Assembly: GCF_921293095.1 (NCBI RefSeq)
Contig: NC_060246.1
Span: forward strand, 89,339,030-89,403,029
Length of the DNA stretch: 64,000 bases
Reading direction: 5' to 3'
Source of the DNA: Ischnura elegans
Lineage: Eukaryota > Arthropoda > Insecta > Odonata > Coenagrionidae
Made by a program: the position numbers and the translations under genes. The notes beneath the pieces were generated by a model, which was not told where the DNA came from, searched no databases, and saw only the letters and a list, made by a program, of their open reading frames with translations. Numbering within the stretch: the first letter of the stretch is position 1; the number at the start of each line of letters is the position of its first letter. Shown here piece after piece: positions 24,001-36,000 of this stretch.

Positions 24001-27000
24001 CAGCGATTAAAAATATTTCGATTCGTTTTTTCGAGTAAAAATTTCATTAGAAGTCTCCAGTGCACCTTATATACGCATTTTACATAAAGAGAAATTGAAA
24101 CATAGCATAAGAACAAATGACTAAATCCCAGGTTCCATTATTTTTTTTATCTACCATTACTAATTACATTTAAGAAAAAATCTATTCAGAGAAAAACGCG
24201 GGGTAGTTAGCTTTGCTTTTCTTGAATACTATAGATATATGGCGAACGCCCTGGTGATCTCAAATCTGGCTTTAACCTCAGGACTGTAGTGCTGAGTGCA
24301 AGAACATCCGGCCGTACGGCATCGTATGCCCAGCATCACAAGCCATCTTATCTTATGAACCCATTAAAAACCCCATTGAAAAAACATTGAAATATGATCC
24401 TTCACTAATGCAAGACCTAGCACATCCGGCGCCAATTTGGGAGATCCAAGTTCGAATCCGGTTGAGGAAAACGATTTTTCCTTTCTGGATTAGCAGTGAT
24501 AACACATGGTGACTTCAAAAATATTTTTTTTTAATTACTACCGGTTTCAGCTATGAAGCCATTATCAAGTACAAAAATAACTATATATTTGAGGTTAGGG
24601 ATTGTTATGGATTGTAACATCACATCCTCATTTTCACTCTAATAAAATAATTGTTTCCTTATATTACATTAAATTAAATTAAACCTCCATAGTACCTATT
24701 TGGCGGATTAATTGCTAAGAAACATAATAATCTTGAAGTAATCGTGTACACTCTAATGGCTTGATAGCCGAAATCGGTCGTAATTTTTTAAAGTAAATTT
24801 TGGATATCACGAAGTGTTATCATTTCTAATATAGAGCCCTTCCACTACATTAAAGCTTCTAGCTTCTATTAAATTCCTTCCTGAGATTGTATCATCTCGG
24901 TCTTTAAAGGTTATACTAAGATGACATAAAATTGTATTCTTTTTCTTTCAAAAATTTCGAATGAGTGTTTTGTTAAATATACTCACGTGTTTACATTGGT
25001 TTGACTCCACACATCGAATGACGTCTTAGCTTGTAGGAGACAGTCCCCAACGTTGTACTTGCAAGCCCTTGGCAAAATCATTAGACGGCCCAAACGAGTA
25101 ACATGGTCATCGCTGGAGGATTCGTTGAAGGTCAATTTCTCGTACTGAACGTTCAACAAATTGGCCATGTAAACCTGTCGAAAATTGTAAAGATTAAATA
25201 GGTTTTTCATTGTTTTCCATTGCTACTAAATGCACATTTTTTAAAATTTCCGTGATTTTGTAAATTATTCAATTGCATAACCTCAGAATTCCTGGCACAT
25301 TGCAACCACCGAGAATATCGGAGTCGTTTTGAAGGCTTTTCTGGAAGGCTTTCTGCATGGAATAATTTTCATCTAATAGCTACCATTGTAAAGGGTCTAG
25401 CCGGTTAAGATGGTGAAAAGTGCCCCCCGAGATATCGAAAAATAAAAGATATGGGCTTAAAGGACATTAGAAATAATGTGTTTTCCCAAAGTTTTAGGCC
25501 TCAACAATTGAAATTAACTAAAAAAAAATGAAGTACGATATTTCGTTTTTTAGCCATATCTCCCGTGTTTATGTATATTCGTAAACGTTTTTATATACAT
25601 AAAAACGGGAGATATGGCTAAAAAACGAAATATCGTACTTCATTTTTTTTGGAGTTAATTTCAATTGTTGAGGCCTAAAACTTTGGGAAAACACATTATT
25701 TCTAATGTCCTTTAAGTTCATTTTTTTTTATTTTTCGATATCTCGGGGGGCACTTTTCACCATCTTAAAAGGCTAGACCCTTTAAAACCCAATTGTTTTA
25801 ATTTTTATCCATATCATTCATTTTCCCTTAATTGATAAAAAATGGCTCGAATTAAGCCAATATAACCTGCGAGAAATATCTAGCTGTGTAGATTCCATAC
25901 AGAAATAATTAAAAGGGCATATTCTAGAATTAAATACTAATTCTCTTCGCTTTTTTTAGTTAGATTAAATTTAGTAAATATTTTCATGAATATCTTCTAT
26001 TTTTCCCAATGGTGGAAGCTTTACAACTTCAAAAAATTGGTCCTCTTTCCAAATACTTATATAGGAATCGCTAAAAAAGAAACGCAATTGTGTGAAAAAC
26101 GTCTCTCTTACCTTAAAAAGATCATAAGATTTTGACTCCGACATCTGCATGTCTAGGAAGTCAAAGAGAGGATAAGCCGAGTACCACGGAATGAAATCGG
26201 TCTCTCGAGCCAAAAACTGAGTGACGTTCAGCGCGAGAGTATAATTGATATAACCTCCTCTCGCCAGATTGAGGGCGTCATCCACGAGTTGGCCCCGGTT
26301 CACTGGAGGAATTTCGTGGAAATATTCACTCTTGAAGAAATCAATGATGCGTTTCCAATTTTCCTCGTCATAGTTCACCCTGTAGTACCCTGAAAGTAAT
26401 TTACCGCATTCATTGTCGTTATTTTTTACTTAGTACCCTCCAGTGGTGTATTAAAATCTCCGAATTAAAATGCATTGTATCAATATATATGAAAAAATAA
26501 AGACATGTGGAAATGATTGTAGGTGAGCTTAATTTTGATTATTTTTTACTGTAGGTACCCATATGAAAATTTCGCTTTTTCACTAAGATTTTATTTTTAA
26601 TGTTTTTCCAGCTTATGATACATGTCTTAGGTTCTTTAATGGATTTTGCGATTTTAGAAACCTTTTTTTTAAGTCTAGAGTAAAAAAATGTGTGGAGTCG
26701 ATGTATATACCTCGAGCGAGTAATCAACATGGAAAAATTTAAACTTTTAAGCCAAATTAATCGGTAAATAGTGAAATTTGAGATTAAGACTGTATTTTTC
26801 GTCAAAAGCCTGTGAGTCACCATTCATTCACCTCGCTTAGGTGCAGTATTGACGATATTTTTACGGAATTACAGAAAAAGACCTTTCCGTAATATTATAT
26901 AGGATGATAAGGTCAGAAACCTAAAACCAAATAGCAGTTCATCCCATTATGCTTTCTGATTCCATGCATGGACAAATTTCGTCTGAGTTATGATATTTAA

Positions 27001-30000
27001 CATTCCCATAAATTTATGATAAAAAAAGCTATCGATTTTACTGCACACATAATAGAAGATATCTAACTGCATGTGTGGACTATAAACTTGAAGACTGATT
27101 CCGTAATTTAAAATAGGCATTGGCATTGAAACTTATTTTAGGTTAAACGGCGTTTTAATTTCAGTGACAGAATCATACGTTTTACATTTATAACGTGGCA
27201 TGAGAATACAAGTCATATATCACCTCATTTGACTATTTTTCATGCCATTAATTTTTATAAAACCGCATGTTACGTTACTGACCTGTTTGCTGGATATTGA
27301 ATATAACCCATCCGTCATCTTGTGGAAGGTTATTGACGTAAATAGACGTTTCACTTGTCGGCATCCAATAATCTGGGCTTGTGTCGTTGAAATTCGAACC
27401 AGACTGTGATGTGAACGAAATCGGAATCCACCAGCGTTGCTCCTTATTAAAGTCGAAATCCTCCAAAACGAATCTTTCCTGGAAGTACGAAATCACCATT
27501 ATAAAAAGATACATAGCGATTATATATGAATTAAGATTTGGGTATGGTATAGCATTAGCAGGTGGCGACCGACAGCTGAGACCACTTGCGCCATGAGGGA
27601 AGGGTAGGTAAGGAAGGGTGGAGGGAAACCCAGCGTCGGAATTAGCCCGATCTTAACGAAAGGTGCCAAGGGTATCACGGCTTAGCGTCCCATCCGACGG
27701 ACGGAGTGTTGCGCTTGAAATGTCCTCCACACTACATACAAGCAGGGATGGGGCAGTCTCTGAAAATTCTCTGCCTTCACCAGGATTTGAACCTGAGCCC
27801 ACGAGGTGCGAGGCCAACACTCTAGCCACCACACTAAGCCGTTCCCCCACAGATTTGGGACTTCCAGCGTTGTAGGTATAGCAATTCTCCTGCGATTGTT
27901 TCACCTATCCGCTCTCAAACACATTTTTCCTTTTACTCAGAGGAGGAGAAGAAGTACGAATGTTCCACAGTGTATTTATTCATTTACATATTTCCATAAC
28001 AGGGAAAACGGCTCTATATGGCCCTTTACATCGGAGTTTGCAACATGATAACAATTTTAGCATACACGAACAACCATGCCATGTGTTAATACAACTCAAC
28101 GCGGAAGAACGCCCGGAAGCTGATATATACCTAATGCGGTTAAATTTTCTAAAGCCGTGCTCGTCATTGGGCTACATTAGGAAGAAAGGATCTAGAATAG
28201 CTTAATCATAAGAGATAGGAAAGATAAACGCGGGGATCACTCCCGCGAACTTTTCTTTTGCACGCATCGTTTATAACAAGTTAATACAAATACTGCAGAG
28301 TTGACCTTGTTCTGTGAACATTTTAACTTCTTGCGTTGTTTTCATTCTACTGAAAAAAAAATTCCCTTGGACTTGTTATCGAATGGTCTATGGGTCACTC
28401 TGCTAACTACTGCACTATCTAATTCCAAAGGTTATTTTATTGCGGTTAATGGTGCTATTTCATGATATGGAAATAAGAATGTAATCGTTTGAAGAAGGTA
28501 TACTAAATGTAATCTTAGCATATTAAATTAGAAAAACTACTTCGTGTTTTACACTGATATGTTTACAAAATATAACCGGTTTCCATGGTTACACCATCAT
28601 CATGTGTACTTGCAATTTAACTTTTCCATTAGAATGGCTAAAAATATCCCTTCATTTCTTTGGCATTATTTATGAGTTTACCTGATGATGACGTGCCAGC
28701 AGAAACCGATAGTATTTAATGTTAGGTAATTAATCAGTGGCAAACTCTGTTTTTTCTTTGAATATGATTTTTTAATGCGCCATTAAAGGACATGGCAATA
28801 GTAGCATTCTGTGCAGTAGGCATATAAGGTAAATGTGAATTTAATCAGAAAACCAAACTTGTTGCAGTTGAATTTTTCCATATTGAAAAAACACTTTCAA
28901 TTTTCCACAATTACAAACTTTTATTCCGACCTAGGTTTCCATGTTACTGTATCATTTTCATGGTACAAAATGGGTACAAAGGTACATAATAAGTTACAAA
29001 AAAATTTGTGAACCCAAAAATACCTGCATTTCCCGTGCATCCTCCCTTAGAAACCCTCATCCTTCCTCTTTCTCCGGTTTTTCCAAGCATCATCTTTCCT
29101 TTTCATACTCTCCTCTCTTTTCCGTTCTCTTTTTTCTTCAGGTTTTCCCATCTCATCCCCCTCCTATTTCCCCTTCTTTGCCCCACTACAGTACGCTGCA
29201 TTGTATAAAATGAATGCACTACACACCATTTTGTACCTTGAAGATGACGTAGTAACTTCGAAACTTATTTATGCGAAGAATACACAGAAATAATCATTCG
29301 CGTCGACCTGGATTCGAAACCGGATCCCCCAATTTCCAAACGAGTGAGCTAGCTATTTAAGTTACCGAGACGTCGTTCTCCTTCGTGGAAATTTAATGAT
29401 TCTACCGGACAAGTTGGTATGGGCTGCGGTGCACATGGTGCAACAAGCGGTCCAAATCGTGCGCACAGCGCCACAACCGGAGAGCTAAGCCCGAATTTTG
29501 GGCCCATAGAGGTGCTCACTCTTGACTAATTTAAGTATACTGGGACTAGCCACGGTGATTACTTAACGGAGTCAGCCGCAATGCACAAATTGTGGGGAAA
29601 AAATTAATGTATAGTCGAAAAAAAAGTAAAAATCTAAGTCGGAATAAAAGTTTATTATCGTGAAAAATTGGAAGTTTATTTTTTTACAAAATGTGAATTT
29701 CATTGCCGCTCACGATTCAGGTTTAAAAAAGTATCACTCACCTGCTGTACGACTGCGGCACCTTCAGAGTACATGCGGTTGACTGTGATCACTGGATATC
29801 CGCTTTGCGTGGTCCACGAACTCCAGACGTCAGCGACGGATACAAAGGACGGAAGGACGTTGGCTTCGCTGGCCTCAATTTGTATGGCATCGAATAGCAT
29901 ATCTTGGTTGGCCGAATCGAATTTTCTGCAAAATTATAAATATATATATCCTTACAGTATTATCAGCGGCCAATATCAAGTAGTATCAACCTCCTTAAAT

Positions 30001-33000
30001 TCATAGATAGTGTATGAGTCACAATGTTGGGCAAATACTGCTGAAGATGAAGAGATGCGAAGAAATTGGGAACACGAATGAATATTTTCTTCGTCTATAA
30101 CACGATGTTTAATATTACCTTTCTTCGAGATATCTCCTAATTCCTCGGTACAGTACATCCTTAGATAGGGCGTGTTCCATCATTCTAATTACGGATGAGC
30201 CTGAAATAAGTAAATGAATCGTAAACACCGATAAACATTTATTTTGGTGTATAATACGTATCAAGTAATTTATATCTTTCTTGGGAATTAATACTGAACT
30301 TTATAAAAAGATTTTATGAGAAGCTGTGAATGATATGGCATTTTATTCTTTTCGCTCAATGATTCGTAGATTCGAACGAACGAAAAATAGAATACAAATT
30401 TCAATTTATATTCTCCCCATATAGCGTTAAACCGCGATAGTCTAGGATAATCTTGGTCGATCGCCTGGTAAATATGAGATGTGGATTTTGTAAAGCAAAA
30501 GCAATCGCGGAAATCATCAACATGTCAAATTCTCTCTTACACTGCTTAAACATTTAGAGAAAAGGGTTTAAAGTGATGAATCATTACTCGGATACATACA
30601 CCACTTTACTTAGTAACTTTAAAAAAAATCTTACTTTAAACAGCTGCCCTTCATTTCTTCGATAACTGCTGAGGGATAACTAACATTATTGATCAAATTA
30701 TTTTTAATGAAACTACGTTCTTTTATATGACTGCAAATTTTGTTGTACAACATATCCCCGTTTGGATGTGTTCCCTACTTTTTAGGAATCTCCTCCACTA
30801 TTGCATACCTATAAAATGAAATCTACAGCAATGTATTTTTAGAACATTGTCATATATTACGGTTAATAATTGCATATTTTAGAGGAAAAGCAGGCTAATT
30901 TACACTTTGTTTGCTCCATCTTAAAATTTGCAAGGACAAAGAAGTCCAAACTTCACTCTCGAATCGTAAAAATAACATTCTATGTAAGATTTGCCTGTAA
31001 TTTAATAAGTATGATCTTTCCATTCTATTCGGGTTTCTTCACCGCGTTTGTTGTATTTTAAAGACAACAGTTTAAAAATTTTTCCAAAAATTTTACCTTT
31101 GACCTGAAGACGCCGACTGTAACGCCGGCGAAACTGTTGTCTTTAAAATACAACAAACGCGGTGAAGAAACCCGAATAGAATGGAAAGATCATCAAACCA
31201 ACGCCGCGAAAATCTTCGAACCTACATTTAATAAGTATATTTTAATCATTAGATTATTTGCGGAAATTAACTTCAGACCTAGATAAATTATCATCGTCAT
31301 CATTGAATACGGTCATGTATCTTGAGACTGTTATGACCAAGCTAAAAAAAGCAATTAAATATTGAAATACCCAAAAAAAATTTGCGATAGTTTAATCACC
31401 TATTCTTCGCTAGCATCCAATAGTGGAGTGCATTCACCCCTTAGTTCATTATATCCTTATTTAATACTCGCCTTTATTATAAGCGATGTCCATCGATTCG
31501 TAGTCTTCTTCTTTAGGGTTGATGACGTCGTAAACTATCGATTTAGAGTATTCCATTGCGTCTGGAACGAATGCAGCTTGTGTTCTCTCGACTGCGAATT
31601 GTTCCATTAGTCTCCACGTGGGCTCAAGCTGCAAGGATACAACCACCCAGAAATAATGCACTGTTTTATTTCATACAAGCTTAATGGCACAATTAGCTTT
31701 TGGAAACAATAGTCTTTAAAATATGTTCCCTGAAAAACATTTCTTTTATAATCATATGTACTGCTGTTGATTTACTATATAATATTGCCGATAGATTATT
31801 ACCAAATGAGATCCTTTTTTGTCAGCATAATTATTTATTGTGAAGACCTTGGAAAGTATTGGAATGATGCATGTACTTCGAAAAAACTGACATTAAATCC
31901 AACGATTCAAGAGTTATACTATGGCAAATTTAATTAAGGTGCGGAAAAGTGGACAATTCTGAGGGATGATGAGAGAAGACGGTGAGTGCGTTAGGTCACG
32001 TAGTTTTTGAAGGTTTCCTTTATGTCCTTAGCCGTATGTGCAGAAGGCAAGGATTTGGGAACGCCATAGACTTTTCCTAACGATATGTCTTAAGCTCAAA
32101 GGAAAAGGTTAGTAAAGTGTCGGATCTGGAGCGTGGCGCTTTACGGAAACGTGGACACTGAGGAAGGACGAGAGAAGTCTAGATGCTTATTATGTGGGTT
32201 TTGAGGAGAATGGAGAAGGTGAAGTGAACGAAGAGGAGAAAAAACGACGACGTGCTGGACATAGTGGGTGAGGATAGGCAGCATTTAGACGAGATATGGA
32301 GGAGACAGAAGGTATGGGTGGAAGGAGTACATAGCGGGGAGGGGATGTTGAAAACAGTGTTAGAGGGTAGACTGTTGGTAAACGAGGGAGAGGATGGGAA
32401 AGAATAGGATTTTTAGATAGATTGAAAGGAAGTAGTACTTATAGTGAATTGAAGAGTGAAGCCCATGAAGGAGAGTGAGACGGCCGTAATACTTCTTAAG
32501 TATTCCATTAAAACCTACCTTAATCGGTGGAATCCTTAATTCATTAATGAATTAATTAAATTGAAAAATAGAAAAATCTTCATCATCATCAACGGTCATC
32601 AAGAGGGTCGGTAACAGTGGTGAATCGATACAGAACTCCCACTGGAGACATTGCCTTAGATTTTAGCATTAGGGTATTAAAAAACTTCAGTTTTATGTTA
32701 TAATGATGGGATTTTTTCCTGAATATGTCTCCAGATGTTATTGGTACCTTAAGGTATTCTGAATATCTGGCTGTGAATTTATGGTAGATATACTCACCAC
32801 ATCGGTGACTATGTACATCCAGTATGTTGCAAAAGCCTCGTTCAGCCACATGTAAGACCACCAAGTAGGGCTCACAAGGTCACCGAACCACTGATGAGAC
32901 ATCTCGTGCGTTGTGACTGTGAGTGCCATTTGCTTATCGTAGTCTGTCGATGAATTTTTTTCATAGAGGAGAAATGTCTCTCTGGAAGGCAATATACATT

Positions 33001-36000
33001 TTATTTGCATCTCATGCCTTGGGAGAATTGCATTACTGGATTTCAAAAAAAAATCTAAATTTCTTTCTTTATTTCCGGTAAAAAATTCTCTGAAATGCTA
33101 TGATTGGATTACAAGTTCACATGTAATCCTCCAATTTATACCTTTAGCTGCATGGAGACAATTTTATTCAAATCGAATGAGATATTTTACTGTATTTTTT
33201 TTGTTTTTACAATGAAATTTGCCGGTGAGCATTCAAGTGGAAGGAAAATTTCCGTTGAAAATTATTATCCGCCAAGTATTGAAAATACTGGACGTAATAG
33301 GCTTAAAAATATTTTCGAACATGGGATAATTTATTTAGCACATCAAAATTTTGTACCTCTTTCAGCTGATGTACTGAAATTTTCTTCCTCATCTTTTGTC
33401 TACGAACATATTTTATAGTACGGCAAATTAAATTAAGGTGTGGAAACGTGGACAATTATGAGGGATCATTTTTATTTTTTTATCGTTCTCATTTTTTTTC
33501 GTATTTGTTTACAATCTGGTCAGTATAACTATTAGTCATCTAATATTTTGTGTCTTGATGATGGCTTGATGATTTTGTGGCTATGATTTAAAATGTAGGT
33601 GGATGTACTTAACTAATATCTAAACACTGATTTATTGAAACACAAAGTGGCACTCATGGTTATTTTATATGCTTATTTTTATTTAATTTTTCCCTTATTT
33701 TTGGATATTTATTTTTTCCTAAATGGAATTAGCTAAGTTTGAGGTCACGTCAACAGTGAAGATTATCTTTTCTTTGAGATATGTCAATGCTTATAAACGC
33801 AAAGTTACTGATGCAGTAGGTATTTAACGTTTGATATTCGCTTGAGGTATGAATTACGAAGATGGAAGACTCATTACACATTTTTAAATTTATTATTACT
33901 TGGTATCTTTACATCCTATTCGTATACAATATAGGGCTCTCCAAATTTTTTCATATCTTGTCCCAGTGGCGTATCGAGGGGGGGGGTTTTGGGGGATAAA
34001 CCCCCCCCCCCAGAGCTCAGACAGTTTTTTAAGTTTAATCTATTTCATTTATTTGGATTAATACTACTTATGGAATAGTGTAAGGATTAATAAAATATCC
34101 CTCAGAAGGCCGTAAAACTAACCATTTATCTTAATTTTTTTCTGGCGGAGGGTCCTCGCACCTCCCGCTTACCCTGGCAGGTATGCCATACCCCCAGACA
34201 CCCCAGTATTAGTTGTGCCTGAAACCCCCCCTAGCCTTAATTCCTAGCTGTGCCCCTGTCTTGTCCTAGTATTTTCTCTGGTGTAATTTAAAAACAAATG
34301 ATTCCAGTATATTTTCAAATGTCTGCTTACAGCAGTTATGATAAAGAGGAAAATTTAGAAGTATGAGCTTTGCTCTAATATTATTTTCCATAACTCCTTC
34401 CCAGGGTGCTTGGTGATGGTAGGATGTTAGCATGTCTGACCTGAAGGTTAGGAGTCCCCAGTTCTCCATGGCGCCAGCAGCAAAGTCGGGTACTGCCATG
34501 AGGTCCATTTTGGGCAGGGTGTAGTTGATTCCGGTGATATCCGCCATCACGTCCAGCACTCTTGGCGCTTCGTTCACGATGAAGTCGGTCTGATCGATGG
34601 CGTTCTCTCGCGACCACAGGCGGAACGTCTTCTCAGCGTCAGGAGGATTGGCCACGAATTTCGACACGGCGAACGCCACCAGGTAAGTGGACATTTTTGG
34701 CGTCACCTCGTAGATGTCTAGCACGTAATCCGGAGGCAAATCCTCACTGGTATTTTTTGGACGAAAATGTAGGAAGTATTATTCCAATTTTCCTTTGAGC
34801 ATAGAGATGCAGTTCCAATTTTACACTCTAGGTAACCAATTTTTTTATTATAGTGCGGGTCGATTACAACATAATGACCATGCTTTGAATATTCTGAAAT
34901 TCTTGTTATCATTAAGTATTTCTTTTTCCTGTTTTTATGAAAGGACCCTCATTTTTTTTCATATCTTGTTTGAGAATTTAAAAATTTCAAAGCATCGGTC
35001 ATAGTGCTAAACCTTTATAAATAACCAAAACAAAGTTACAATTTATTATTTAAACGTCATGAGGAAATCAGTAGGTCATTTTAGCGATTCAGATGATCAT
35101 CTTCATTCAAATTGGAACTCCCAAAGATCTTAAATCATCGATTCAAATTGCTTTTACGTCATCATTAGGCTAATTTTGAGGAGCAATGAATAATTTATGC
35201 GAATTTATGGAATCAGTGCGAATGGGGGCAATTACTTAGCACCCCCTTGAAATTTTTTGAAATGTATTTTGATACCGTCCGTGTATTTGGTATGGCATGT
35301 TTCACTGAATTAAATCAGAAAATAGTTCTATGAGGCTAAAAAATGACAATATTCAGGACAAAAAGTATATTGATTAGTTTAATATGCTTGAACTTAGCAC
35401 CACATGTAAAAATGGTGTCATGTAAAAAAATAACGCATAAAAATAAGTAAAAATCATGTCTTACTTAATGAGAACTTTTCATTAGCTTAACGCTTTAATG
35501 GTTATTTCCTCTTTACATAAGAATGAGGAAGAAGAAAAGGAAAAATAATTCATTATTACTGAAGAAATATGTCGTGCAACTTCTGCAATTAAAAATCCAT
35601 GGATCTCAAAAGATGGGAAGTGTATATTTAATCAAATTTTTAAACCCGATATACTTTGGCCATTCTTTCGCGTTTCGACCAGAGTAAAGTGACCTTTGGG
35701 GTAACAGCGTTCGATAAAGTTATAAAAACTTTTTTTTTTAACTTTAATCACTAATTTTCAAAAAATACATTTCCGGGGGTTATAATATGCTTACTTACCC
35801 TTCATCGGTACTCGATTCCATGGGCATATTACTCAACGAAACCATATTTTTAGGGCGAGCTACACTTACAGCAAAAGTAGCTTTCAGGTGGGACTCATCG
35901 AAGCAGGGGAATGCTTTCCTTGCACTTACGGGCTCAAATTGGGTGACAGCCAAATACCTGTAATTCACAAGCAATGTATTAACTCTCATCATTTCTTGAG

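Noticed and set aside
24420-24490. AAGTTCGAATCCGGTT, a B-box-like word
   Set aside because: The upstream half does not form a tRNA or clear A box; at most a relic.
25389-25784. Possible CRISPR-like or regulatory palindrome array
   Set aside because: It is a single hairpin with no spacers, in an intron of a eukaryotic gene; MITE is the simpler reading.
27653-27904. 83-codon minus-strand open frame
   Set aside because: It translates across the tRNA-derived SINE head and body; no protein family is seen.
34266-34440. Extension of the GAMEN exon frame past 34441
   Set aside because: The frame stays open into the intron, but the donor AG|gtcaga at 34440 joins correctly to exon 32798-32981 and restores the family-typical sequence FRETFLLYE.
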